From: Leifsonia sp. fls2-241-R2A-40a
Lineage (GTDB): Bacteria > Actinomycetota > Actinomycetes > Actinomycetales > Microbacteriaceae
Assembly (NCBI RefSeq): GCF_030209575.1
Contig: NZ_JARVRS010000001.1
Span: 2,728,001 to 2,792,000 of the forward strand
Direction: 5' to 3'
DNA length: 64,000 nt
Shown: positions 48,407 to 56,193 of the stretch, one piece after another
Numbering within the stretch: the first letter of the stretch is position 1
Layout: the number at the start of each line of letters is the position of its first letter
The notes under the pieces: model-generated
Database searches by the model: none
The model's input: the letters and a program-made list of their open reading frames with translations, nothing else
What the model was told of the DNA's origin: nothing
Position numbers and translations under genes: made by a program

Positions 48407-48757
48407 GTGGTGCACATCCCGGACGACGACTTCGAGCGGATGGTCGGCGACATCTTCGACGGGCTCCCCGACGACATGGTGGGGCCGCTGGAGAACGTAG
48501 CGATCCTCATCGAGGATCAGCCGCCCGGAGCGCGGCCGCGGCTGTTCGGGCTGTACAGCGGCCGTCCGCTGACCCGCCGCTCCGTCTACGGGTTCGGCGA
48601 GCTGCCCGACCGCATCACGTTGTTCCGCAACAACCTCGAGGCATCGGCACGGACCGAGGACGAGCTACGGGCCCGGGTGCGGGTCACGCTCGTGCACGAG
48701 ATCGGGCACTACTTCGGGCTGTCGGACGAGCGGTTGCGGGAGCTCGGCTGGGCGTGA
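48407..48757 (+). CDS. Small zinc metallopeptidase (Zincin_1/DUF1025 family)
   Basis: 116 residues from the GTG at 48407; AGGAT stands about 8 nt upstream, and an ATG at 48380 is an alternative start. The zinc motif HExxH is near the C-terminus in LVHEIGHYFGLSDERLRELGW, the family hallmark. Substrate and role unknown; widespread in actinobacteria near tRNA-modification and SOS genes. Its stop lies 41 nt from the end of lexA (convergent). Confidence 0.85.
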   Translation: MVHIPDDDFERMVGDIFDGLPDDMVGPLENVAILIEDQPPGARPRLFGLYSGRPLTRRSVYGFGELPDRITLFRNNLEASARTEDELRARVRVTLVHEIGHYFGLSDERLRELGWA

Positions 48758-48797
48758 GCCCGGCTGGGCGGGAGCCCATCCACTCGGCTGAGGTCGC

Positions 48798-49478
48798 TCA
48801 GACGGCCCGGAGGACCGCGACGACCTTGCCGAGCACTGTCGCGAAGTCGCCGAGGATCGGCTCGAAGTTGGAGTTCCGGGGCAGCAGCCACGTGTGGCCG
48901 TCGCGCTGCCGGAAGACCTTGACGGTCGCCTCCTCGTCGAGCATCGCCGCGACGATGTCCCCGTTCTCGGCCGTGTTCTGCGCGCGGATGACCACCCAGT
49001 CCCCGTCGCAGATGGCCGCGTCGATCATCGACTCTCCGACGACCTTCAGCATGAACAGTTCGCCGTTGCCCACGAGCTGGCGGGGGAGCGGGAAGACCTC
49101 GTCCACCTGCTGCTCGGCCGTGATCGGGATGCCCGCGGCGATGCGGCCGACCAGGGGGACCATGGCGGCGTCGCCGACCGGCGTCTGGTTCTCGTAGTCC
49201 GGAGTCGCGCCGGAGGACGATGGCAGGTCGATGAGGATCTCGAGCGCGCGCGGGCGGTTGGGGTCGCGCCGCAGGTAGCCGCTCAGCTCGAGCTGGTTCA
49301 GCTGGTGCGTCACCGAGGAGAGCGACGAGAGGCCGACGGCGTCGCCGATCTCGCGCATGCTCGGCGGATAGCCGCGCTGGCTCACGGAGCGCTGGATCAC
49401 ATCGAGGATCGCCAGCTGCTTGTCGCTCAGGTTCTTGCGGCGGCGTGTGCCTCCGCGGGCCTGGTTGTCGTTCGACAC
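48798..49478 (-). CDS. lexA: SOS repressor LexA
   Basis: 226 residues. N-terminal winged helix-turn-helix (about 20-75, [24 protein letters not shown]), cleavage site Ala115-Gly116 in GRIAAGIP, and the Ser150/Lys187 dyad in GESMIDAAI and EEATVKVF. It represses DNA-damage genes until RecA filaments trigger self-cleavage. Its own promoter overlaps a LexA box, so it is autoregulated. Confidence 0.97.
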   Translation of the reverse strand: MSNDNQARGGTRRRKNLSDKQLAILDVIQRSVSQRGYPPSMREIGDAVGLSSLSSVTHQLNQLELSGYLRRDPNRPRALEILIDLPSSSGATPDYENQTPVGDAAMVPLVGRIAAGIPITAEQQVDEVFPLPRQLVGNGELFMLKVVGESMIDAAICDGDWVVIRAQNTAENGDIVAAMLDEEATVKVFRQRDGHTWLLPRNSNFEPILGDFATVLGKVVAVLRAV

Positions 49479-49569
49479 GGGCGTCCTCTCCTGGCCTTCG
49501 GGCGTCCGCCGGGATGGGTCCCGGCAGGAATGTCGGTGGTACCTGATCTGATGTCCTCAGACAGTCGAA

Positions 49570-49598
49570 ACTGTATCCGCGTCGGGAAGGGAAGACAA
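49570..49598 (-). promoter_or_regulatory. lexA promoter
   Basis: Minus strand: -35 TTGTCT (49593-49598), 17 nt, -10 TACAGT (49570-49575). The LexA box at 49596 covers the -35. Confidence 0.65.
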
Positions 49599-49609
49599 AC
49601 ATGTGTTCG
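49596..49609. promoter_or_regulatory. LexA box at the lexA promoter
   Basis: CAAACATGTGTTCG matches CGAACNNNNGTTCG at 9 of the 10 fixed positions. Confidence 0.75.
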
Positions 49610-49654
49610 AGCGTGTCGCCAACTTTTCCGGCAAATAGGCCAAATGAGCGCGCC

Positions 49655-49683
49655 TTGCGGATTCAGACATTCGAAGATACATT
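49655..49683 (+). promoter_or_regulatory. Promoter of the LysM protein gene
   Basis: -35 TTGCGG (49655-49660), 17 nt, -10 TACATT (49678-49683). The -10 lies inside the LexA box at 49672. Confidence 0.65.
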
Positions 49684-49685
49684 CG
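49672..49685. promoter_or_regulatory. LexA box of the LysM protein gene
   Basis: CGAAGATACATTCG, two mismatches to CGAACNNNNGTTCG. The wider sequence is almost the same as at recA: TCGAAGATA, two variable bases, then TTCGGAAC. Confidence 0.7.
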
Positions 49686-49726
49686 GAACACAGCTTCGCA
49701 CCCGCGAGCCTGAGGAGGTCACGAGC

Positions 49727-50107
49727 ATGAGTGCAGTACTGATGAGCGAGTCGGTTCCTACCCTTCGTGCGGTCCCGCCGCTCCCCGAAGGAGCGCGTGT
49801 GCGCCTGCGCCTCACGCGCCGCGGCCGTGCAGTGCTCTCGGCCCTCGTCGCACTCCCGCTGGTGATCGGAGCCCTCGTCTTCGCACTGAACGGCGGAGGC
49901 GCCGTCGCGAACGGCGAGCAGGCCCACGTCAGCTTCCAGTACGTCAGCGTCGAGTCGGGCGACTCCCTCTGGTCGGTGGCGCAGCGCGTGGCCCCGAACG
50001 CCGACCCCCGCGACGTGATCTCCGACATCGTCTCGCTCAACGGCCTCGACTCCGCCGTCGTGTCCCCGGGGCAGCAGCTCGCCATCCCCTCGAAGTACGC
50101 GCACTAG
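49727..50107 (+). CDS. SOS-induced LysM membrane protein, probable cell-division inhibitor (YneA/DivS/ChiZ type)
   Basis: 126 residues from the ATG at 49727, with GAGGAGG 8 nt upstream. One membrane helix (about 35-54), then an extracellular LysM domain at about 71-122 (YVSVESGDSLWSVAQRVAPNADPRDVISDIVSLNGL). Genes with this design next to lexA (yneA in Bacillus, Rv2719c in Mycobacterium, divS in Corynebacterium) stop cell division after DNA damage. The divergent position and the LexA box over its -10 fit this role. Confidence 0.85.
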   Translation: MSAVLMSESVPTLRAVPPLPEGARVRLRLTRRGRAVLSALVALPLVIGALVFALNGGGAVANGEQAHVSFQYVSVESGDSLWSVAQRVAPNADPRDVISDIVSLNGLDSAVVSPGQQLAIPSKYAH

Positions 50108-50109
50108 TC

Positions 50110-50129
50110 CGGTCGCACTCCGGCGACCG
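50110..50129. terminator. Bidirectional hairpin between the LysM gene and rsgA
   Basis: CGGTCGC and GCGACCG pair over 7 bp with a 6-nt loop in the 31-nt gap between the two convergent stops. Confidence 0.45.
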
Positions 50130-50138
50130 TCGGGCTCG

Positions 50139-51161
50139 TCAGTGCCCTCGGGCTCGGCGGTACTCTCGGGCGAACCGCGAGTATTCGGTTCCCTTGTTTC
50201 GGCGCTGGGGATTCTCACGACGTTGCATGAACTCTCGTTCTCGCACGAGCGCGAGGTAGCGTCGGTAACGTTCTCTCGAGATCGCGCCGCTTTCGGCGGC
50301 GCGGCGGACGGCGCAGCCCGCATCCTGGGTGTGGGAGCAATCCGTGAACCGGCAGGATTCGGCGAAGGCTTCGATGTCGGTGAAGACTTCCTCGAGCGGC
50401 GCACGTGTCGACACTCCGAGTTGTCGTATGCCCGGCGTGTCGATGATGACGCTCACTCCGCCGGGCAGGGGAGTGATGGTCCGGGCGGTCGTGGTGTGCC
50501 GGCCTTTTCCATCGCGCTCCCGCACGGCCTGCGTCGCCTGGACGTCGGTGGAGGACAGCCTGTTCACCAGGGTGGATTTCCCGACCCCGGAGTGACCGAG
50601 AAGCACTGCCGACATCGGTTCGCTGAGGAGATCTCCCAGCGTCTGGATCCCCTCGTCTGTGACCGCCGAGGTGACGGTCGTATCGATGCCGGGTGCTGAC
50701 GCCGCGATGACCTCGAGGGCGTATCCACGTTCGCGGTCAGAAAGCTCCTCGACCTTCGTCACGAGGAAGTGGGGAGTGGCACCCGACTCCCATCCGGTGA
50801 CCGCCAGCCTCTCGACGAGTCCCGGTCGCATAGCCTCCCTGGCCGTCAACGTCAGGAGGACGAGATCGACATTGGACACGAGGGGCTGGACCTCGCCAGA
50901 TGACTTCGCCCTGGTGAGGACGTGGTAGCGCGGTGCAAACCGCACGGACGCCTCTCCCTCGTCTCCCGGCGAAATCCATGCCCAATCGCCCACCAAGACA
51001 TCCCGATCGCCGGGCAGCGTGGCGGCATGTTCTGCGCCGGACGGGTCCAAGGCGCTGATCGAGCGTCGATCAACGCGTGAGACCCGACCGAGCCATGCAT
51101 CCGGAGGGCGGGCGACGCTTTCAGCCAACCGTCTCGCTGTGGATGTCAGTCCCAGTGCCAT
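50139..51161 (-). CDS. rsgA: Ribosome small-subunit GTPase RsgA, last gene of the peptide operon
   Basis: 340 residues. OB-fold N-domain, circularly permuted GTPase with TKVEEL-like G4 before Walker A LLGHSGVGKSTLVNRL (about 187-202) and DTPG, and a zinc knuckle with Cys/His in ESCRFTDCSHTQDAGCAV near residue 270. RsgA proteins check late 30S assembly. The ATG lies 15 nt inside the end of the M16 gene and has GGAGGA upstream, so it is co-translated with the peptide operon. This is an odd home for a housekeeping gene, and its codons share the lower GC bias of the operon. It could be the only rsgA or an extra copy with a protective role. Confidence 0.92.
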   Translation of the reverse strand: MALGLTSTARRLAESVARPPDAWLGRVSRVDRRSISALDPSGAEHAATLPGDRDVLVGDWAWISPGDEGEASVRFAPRYHVLTRAKSSGEVQPLVSNVDLVLLTLTAREAMRPGLVERLAVTGWESGATPHFLVTKVEELSDRERGYALEVIAASAPGIDTTVTSAVTDEGIQTLGDLLSEPMSAVLLGHSGVGKSTLVNRLSSTDVQATQAVRERDGKGRHTTTARTITPLPGGVSVIIDTPGIRQLGVSTRAPLEEVFTDIEAFAESCRFTDCSHTQDAGCAVRRAAESGAISRERYRRYLALVREREFMQRRENPQRRNKGTEYSRFAREYRRARGH

Positions 51162-52381
51162 CTGATTCCTCCGCTTTCGTCCTCGTGGCCGATGAACTCG
51201 ACAGGCGATGACGAGAGGACTCCCGCCAGCGCCGCGACCGACGCTGGGCGAATGCGATCGATAGCCCGGATGACTTCCGCAGGCGAGAACCGGCGCCGCC
51301 GCTCCCAGGAACTCGCCAGTGCGCTCACCCGCCTCGGAAGATCGTCATAGGCGATCAAGGTCCCCGTCCTCAGATGTGCTTTCGCCACGTCGACTCGTTC
51401 TGCGAGCAGCGGATCTGAGGCGAGGTCGTGCATAGCGTCCGCCATTGCTCGCGCTGCCGCATCCTCGTCTGATGTAGCCACGGTGGCGAATGCGCTGATC
51501 AGCCCGATCGTGCCGTAGTCGGTATAGAACGTACGCGGGGAGTAGGACAGTTGCCGATCGGTTCGGAGCTGTCGGACGAGCAGCGACGAGAAGCCTCCAC
51601 CGAGAAGCGCGACGAGGACATTCGCAACCGCACGGTGTTCGCCGCTGCGGTTGGGAACCGTGTAACACGAGAGCAGATGCGTGTGACCGCGCTGCGTGTC
51701 GGCTTTGCGAATATGGAGCACGCGCAGTTTCGCCGGCGATGCCGAGGTAGCACCCGATGTCTTGGGCGGCGCGGAGCCATGTTGCCGAGCACCTGTCGCG
51801 AGGCCGAGGGCGTCAGTGTTCGCGGGGCCGCTCGTGAAGATGGTGATGTTTCCGGGTCGATAGTGGTCTGACCAGAACCGGTGTGCTCCCGCCAACCACT
51901 CGCTTGTGCCCGGGGCCATCGATCTCTGGCTGAACAGGTGCTTCTCTGCGACACGCGACAGCGCACGCAGGGGGTCACCTTGCTGAATCGCCCGTTCTGC
52001 AGCGATGATTCGCTGTTCCGCTTCCACCGCGCTGACAGAGAGTTCTGGCTGGAGGATCATGCGATGGAGTTCGTCGAGCGCGATCGCCGCCTGGTCATTG
52101 GGAACGGTCACCCCGAACGATGTGAAATCGCGAGCGGTGGCTGCCGTCGGTCGCGCGCCGAGCTCCTCCAGCGATCGAGTGCGGGTGCTCAGCGGCGTGC
52201 CGTCGGCACGACGCAGGACGAGGTGCTCGACGAGATGCGCGAGGCCGCACGCGCTTTCCGGATCGCTGCCGTATCCGGTGCCCACGCGGACTTCGAAGCA
52301 CTGGATGCGGCGCCCGCGAAGACGCTCGCTGATAACCAGGATGCCGTCCGCAAGGATGCCGATCGATAGCCCGTCCCTCAC
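51146..52381 (-). CDS. M16-family zinc peptidase of the peptide operon
   Basis: 411 residues from the GTG at 52381, whose first bases overlap the permease stop (GTGA). The zinc motif HLVEH (His49, Glu52, His53) is intact, and Glu129, 76 residues after His53, fits the third ligand. The second lobe has LLGGGFSSLLVRQLRTDRQLSYSP, the M16 substrate-arm signature. Single-domain M16B enzymes usually act as homodimers. M16 peptidases process leader peptides in other systems (PqqF/PqqG, AlbE/AlbF), so cleavage of the 31-residue peptide is a fair inference. No signal peptide, so it should act before export. Confidence 0.88.
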   Translation of the reverse strand: MRDGLSIGILADGILVISERLRGRRIQCFEVRVGTGYGSDPESACGLAHLVEHLVLRRADGTPLSTRTRSLEELGARPTAATARDFTSFGVTVPNDQAAIALDELHRMILQPELSVSAVEAEQRIIAAERAIQQGDPLRALSRVAEKHLFSQRSMAPGTSEWLAGAHRFWSDHYRPGNITIFTSGPANTDALGLATGARQHGSAPPKTSGATSASPAKLRVLHIRKADTQRGHTHLLSCYTVPNRSGEHRAVANVLVALLGGGFSSLLVRQLRTDRQLSYSPRTFYTDYGTIGLISAFATVATSDEDAAARAMADAMHDLASDPLLAERVDVAKAHLRTGTLIAYDDLPRRVSALASSWERRRRFSPAEVIRAIDRIRPASVAALAGVLSSSPVEFIGHEDESGGIRWHWD

Positions 52382-53160
52382 GAGAGATCGACGCGGGCCG
52401 TTGCTCGCGCTTGTTGCTCGAAGTGGCGAAGGAGCACCAAGCTCATCACCAGCCAGATCACGGCGACGCAGGTCTCCACACCGCACTGGACCCAATAGTC
52501 GCCTGTGCCGGCTCCGCTCAGAGACCTGATGCCTTCGATGGCGTGGCTGCTGGGCAGCACCGCACCGATCCAGGCCAGAGGTGCCGGAAGGTCCGACGAT
52601 GCGATATTTGCTCCGGAGGTGACGAGCATCACCAGGTAGGTCCCGGTGGCGAGTTGGTAGATATCGCGGTAGATCAAGCCGAAGGCGCTGAGGGCGAGGC
52701 CGAGAGTCGAGCAGGAGAAAGCCGCAAGCACCACTGCGACTGCGTAGAGACCGATGTCCTCCGGCGGAAAGGGCAGGCCCGCCACGAGGAACCCGAATAC
52801 GGAGATGACGACGGAAACGGCGATGCCGCACACCACGCCGGGGATCAGCCGGCCGACGAAGACGGCCGTCCGGGGCGCAGGCGAGGCGAGCAGAGCCGAC
52901 AGGGTGCCGAACCGTCGTTCGTCGGCGATCACGCTCACCATTCCCCCCACTCCGGCCGCGGCCGTCGCTTGGACGGCGTTTCCGGTGATGAAGAATTGCT
53001 GGCTTCCATAACCATTCGCGTTGCCGAGCGTGACGAAGAAGATCGTCTGCAACGCAGGGGTGATGAGGAGCGATGCCACGAAGAGGGCAGGTGTGTTCCA
53101 AGCGAAGAGCGCCCGGTAACCGAGGCGGCCGGAGATCAGGGCCGTATTGAAGAAGGTCAC
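52378..53160 (-). CDS. ABC-2 type permease (second)
   Basis: 260 residues, GTG start. Six predicted membrane segments, with the ABC-2 pattern of a long loop after helix 2 (VIADERRFGTLSALLASPAPRTAVFVGR) and a C-terminal helix ending in a basic tail. It pairs with the permease encoded upstream and the ATPase to form an exporter. The 4-nt gap before it and the GTGA overlap after it show tight coupling. Confidence 0.85.
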   Translation of the reverse strand: MTFFNTALISGRLGYRALFAWNTPALFVASLLITPALQTIFFVTLGNANGYGSQQFFITGNAVQATAAAGVGGMVSVIADERRFGTLSALLASPAPRTAVFVGRLIPGVVCGIAVSVVISVFGFLVAGLPFPPEDIGLYAVAVVLAAFSCSTLGLALSAFGLIYRDIYQLATGTYLVMLVTSGANIASSDLPAPLAWIGAVLPSSHAIEGIRSLSGAGTGDYWVQCGVETCVAVIWLVMSLVLLRHFEQQARATARVDLS

Positions 53161-53164
53161 GTCG

Positions 53165-53917
53165 TCACCTCAATCTCAAGGTTCCGCGTCGACGCGCCAG
53201 AACGTCCACGCGGTACAAGAACAGAATCCCGGCGACTCCGTACATCGCTGCCAACGCGACTGCCGCGGCCGCGGCCCCCCACGCGCCGGAGCCCGATATC
53301 GCCCCGTCCAGGGCATCCATCCCCCATCCGAGGGGAAAGAGGTGACCGGCGGCCGAAAGCGGCGGCCACAGTGCCGCAGACGGCACGACGAGACCGCACG
53401 CCAGCCAGATCGGATATTCCATGACGTTCGTGATTTCTATGGCGTGGCGGGTCAGAACGTAGAGGCCCGCGAGAAGCGTGCCCATCGAGACGAGGGAGAC
53501 CAGGACCGCAATGAGTGCGGCAATGAGTCCCCACGGATCAGAGATGGCGATCGGCCCCAGGCGCGCGAACGCGATCGCCATGACGGAGACAGCGGCAAGC
53601 GAATAGACACCCAGGGTGACGGTGGCGGCCGTGAAGCCGAACACGGGGGCCACGAGTGAGCGCGGTGCGCCGATCAAGAATTCCAACGTGCCGGCGAAGC
53701 GCTGCATGAACAGCGCCTCCGCTGCGCCGAACATCGTGGCGGACCAGGCTCCGAGAAGTCCCGCGCCCAAGATGGCCCGCAGCGAGGCCTCCCCGCCGGA
53801 CATCAACAGCGTGACTCCTCCGTACGCCAGCGGCGTCATGAGAGACATCCCCAAGAAGAACGGCGAGCGTGAAAGGAGCCTGAACTGCAGCCACCAGGCA
53901 GCTACCAGCAGTCTCAC
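53165..53917 (-). CDS. ABC-2 type permease (first)
   Basis: 250 residues, GTG start overlapping the ATPase stop. Six membrane segments and the ABC-2 loop FMQRFAGTLEFLIGAPRSLVAPVFG. It is similar in plan but not in sequence to the second permease, so the exporter is probably a heterodimer. Cargo is not shown by the sequence; the peptide encoded at the head of the operon is the obvious candidate. Confidence 0.85.
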   Translation of the reverse strand: MRLLVAAWWLQFRLLSRSPFFLGMSLMTPLAYGGVTLLMSGGEASLRAILGAGLLGAWSATMFGAAEALFMQRFAGTLEFLIGAPRSLVAPVFGFTAATVTLGVYSLAAVSVMAIAFARLGPIAISDPWGLIAALIAVLVSLVSMGTLLAGLYVLTRHAIEITNVMEYPIWLACGLVVPSAALWPPLSAAGHLFPLGWGMDALDGAISGSGAWGAAAAAVALAAMYGVAGILFLYRVDVLARRRGTLRLR

Positions 53918-54885
53918 GTCACCACCTCGTCCTTCTGCTCCTCGACGATCGCCACGTAGGCGTCCTCAAGCGTCGGCGTGCGCTCCAACGACGACCCCAC
54001 CGACAGGTGAGGAATGGCTCGCAATACGTCGACAAGGCGGGTGGAGCTGCCGTTGCCAACGCGAACGGACAGGAGATTGACTGGTCCTCGGCTCTCGATG
54101 TCGAGGCCTGACACACCGTCGAGCGCCCGCACGTCAGCCTCCGAGCGTCCGAGTTCGTCGCGCACTTCGACCTCGATGACGCGTTCGAGAGTCACGGACG
54201 ACTTGATGTCATCCGGTGAGCCCACCTGGCGAACTCGTCCGCCCACCAATACGGCGACTCGATCACAGAGGATGTCCGCCTCGAACATCTCGTGTGTTGT
54301 GATGAGGATGGTCTTGCCGCGACCCTGCAGCTCTTTCGTGAGGTCCCGGAGCGATCGAGCTGCCACCGGGTCCAGGCCGGAACTGGGTTCGTCCAGGAAG
54401 ACGACTGCCGGGTCATGGATCAAGGCCCGGGCGATATGCAGACGCTGCTTCATCCCACGCGAGAATGTCTCAACCCTCGAGTCTGCGCGCTCGTGAAGAT
54501 CGACCAGGTCTAAGACCTCATTCACGCGACGGGCGACGTCGCGGCGGGGAACGTCGTACAGCTGCGCGGCGAAGAGGAGGTTGTCGCGAGCCGAGAGGCG
54601 GTCGTACAGTCCTCGCTCACCGCCGAAGGCCACACCGATCATTCGTCGTACGGTCTTCATCTCTCGAACCACGTCGTGGCCGCACACCTCGGCAGCGCCG
54701 CTCGATGGGGTGAGCAATGTGGTGAGGATGCGCACGAGTGTGGTCTTTCCCGCCCCGTTGGGCCCCAGGATGCCGAACAATTCGCCCTCGCCGATCGAGA
54801 GGTCGATGTCTGTCAGCGCTGGAATCGCTCGTTGGCCCCGCTTGGCGTGGTAGACCCGCGAGAGTCCCGAGATTTCAATGGTCAT
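53914..54885 (-). CDS. ABC transporter ATP-binding protein
   Basis: 323 residues from the ATG at 54885, with GAGG 9 nt upstream; an ATG at 54900 is in frame but lacks a ribosome site. Walker A GPNGAGKTT (41-49), signature FSRGMKQRL, Walker B VVFLDEPSSGLDP and switch His in TTHEM. A C-terminal extension of about 100 residues (DUF4162-like) is typical of drug and bacteriocin ABC-2 exporters. The start overlaps the end of the TPR gene by 11 nt. Confidence 0.92.
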   Translation of the reverse strand: MTIEISGLSRVYHAKRGQRAIPALTDIDLSIGEGELFGILGPNGAGKTTLVRILTTLLTPSSGAAEVCGHDVVREMKTVRRMIGVAFGGERGLYDRLSARDNLLFAAQLYDVPRRDVARRVNEVLDLVDLHERADSRVETFSRGMKQRLHIARALIHDPAVVFLDEPSSGLDPVAARSLRDLTKELQGRGKTILITTHEMFEADILCDRVAVLVGGRVRQVGSPDDIKSSVTLERVIEVEVRDELGRSEADVRALDGVSGLDIESRGPVNLLSVRVGNGSSTRLVDVLRAIPHLSVGSSLERTPTLEDAYVAIVEEQKDEVVT

Positions 54886-56131
54886 GGCCCTGTTCCTCAT
54901 CTGATGTCAGCCAGAAGTACGGCGTCATCGTGGATACGCGTCGTGCGCGCGCACGGTCGCCCAGTTCGACGTAGGCGCGATAGAGCATCTTGCGGACCTG
55001 AAGGACGACGCTGGGGTCGTACTCGTCGCGGAGAAGACCGAGGGCGTCCCTCAGGAGCGGGGCCGCGGTGGCGGCATCTCCGCGGACGAGATGGATGTAA
55101 GCCAACAGGGAGAGAGTGGTGTGAATCGCCCCGGGGTCGTGTCGTTGCGCGAACTCGCGCAATCGCTGCAGTCGCTCGATGGCGAGGTCATGTCTCTGCT
55201 GCGACAAATCGAGTTGGGCCGCGTTGAGTTCGGCCATCCAGAGGTAGCGCGCAGCCTCGGGGCTTCCGATGCTCCGCGCCGCGCCGGTGTCGTGAGCCGC
55301 GGCCAAGCGGCTGATGGCATCGCAGACGAGGCGGCTACTGCCGGCGATGTCGCCTCGCCGCAATGCGAAAAGAGCGCGCAAGTTCGAGGAGAGACCGAGG
55401 GCCACATCGCGATCTGCTTCTGATGAATTCTCGATACAGTGCTCCGCGCGGTCGACGATGCCGTCTGCGCGGTCGAGGTCTCCTCGTCGTTTCGCCGTCA
55501 GACTCGCCCAGCGCAGATAGACGAAGAACTGCTCGGGGGTGCCCACGAGGTTCTTGACAGAATCTTCGAAGAGCCGATCGCACGTGTCCGTGTCACCGGC
55601 AAGGCCGACGACCACTCCTGCTAGCCCTGAGGTCAGTCCGCGCAGCCGTCCGTCGGGAAAGGCGGGATCGCTCGCGTAGGCGTAGGCCGTTGCTTCTGCC
55701 TCGTCCCAGTTTCCGAACGCGTTGACGTATTTGAGTAGCGATTCGTACACGTCCTCCCTTGGGGCTCTGGCGAGTTCACGAGGCGCGAAGGCGGCTGACC
55801 CGGACGACGCCGACCGGCCGGCCGTGAGAACATCCCAGCCCGGACCGTCGACGATCTCCGCGCTTCGCGCCGTGTTTTGGAGTGCTCTGAGAACGCCGGG
55901 CGATGCTTCGTCCCATGCTCGGATGTTGAGGAGGAACATCTGCCGGGAGCTCTCATCCCGGCGCAGCCGGAGGTCGGTGAGGGGAGCGTGGTCACCCCGC
56001 GAAGCGCGGACGAACTCGTTGCCGGACAGCCGGGCGTTCTTCATCGTCGTAACGAAGCGTGGGTGGAGGGCCGCGCGGGCTTCCGCGTGGTGGTCGGTTA
56101 CGTACTCTGCGACGAGCTGACTTGCCTTCAT
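54875..56131 (-). CDS. Helical-repeat (TPR-like) protein of the peptide operon
   Basis: 418 residues, no membrane segment and no recognisable helix-turn-helix. From about residue 130 to 400 it is a series of amphipathic helix pairs with TPR character (for example LRWASLTAKRRGDLDRADGI, LAYIHLVRGDAATAAPLL, MLYRAYVELGDRARAR). The N-terminal 130 residues match nothing I know. TPR proteins without a DNA-binding domain bind short peptides in the Rap/RRNPP group; here the neighbour is a 31-residue peptide gene, so a receptor, chaperone or immunity role is plausible but unproven. The ATG has a GGAA-repeat ribosome site. Confidence 0.8.
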   Translation of the reverse strand: MKASQLVAEYVTDHHAEARAALHPRFVTTMKNARLSGNEFVRASRGDHAPLTDLRLRRDESSRQMFLLNIRAWDEASPGVLRALQNTARSAEIVDGPGWDVLTAGRSASSGSAAFAPRELARAPREDVYESLLKYVNAFGNWDEAEATAYAYASDPAFPDGRLRGLTSGLAGVVVGLAGDTDTCDRLFEDSVKNLVGTPEQFFVYLRWASLTAKRRGDLDRADGIVDRAEHCIENSSEADRDVALGLSSNLRALFALRRGDIAGSSRLVCDAISRLAAAHDTGAARSIGSPEAARYLWMAELNAAQLDLSQQRHDLAIERLQRLREFAQRHDPGAIHTTLSLLAYIHLVRGDAATAAPLLRDALGLLRDEYDPSVVLQVRKMLYRAYVELGDRARARRVSTMTPYFWLTSDEEQGHDH

Positions 56132-56136
56132 GTCGT

Positions 56137-56154
56137 CCTTCCTTCCTTCCTTCC
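56137..56154. repeat. GGAA tandem repeat forming the ribosome site of the TPR gene
   Basis: On the coding strand four and a half copies of GGAA run up to 5 nt before the ATG at 56131. Gain or loss of a unit would change the Shine-Dalgarno region without touching the protein. Confidence 0.75.
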
Positions 56155-56184
56155 AGGGGCCGGCACAGCATGGGCCGGCCCCTG
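56154..56184 (-). terminator. Hairpin directly after the peptide gene (attenuator or mRNA stabiliser)
   Basis: CAGGGGCCGGC and GCCGGCCCCTG pair perfectly over 11 bp with a 9-nt loop, 9 nt after the peptide stop and 22 nt before the next start. No T-run follows, so read-through is expected. This position is typical after precursor genes of bacteriocin operons, where it raises peptide mRNA over the rest. Confidence 0.75.
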
Positions 56185-56193
56185 CGAACCCGA

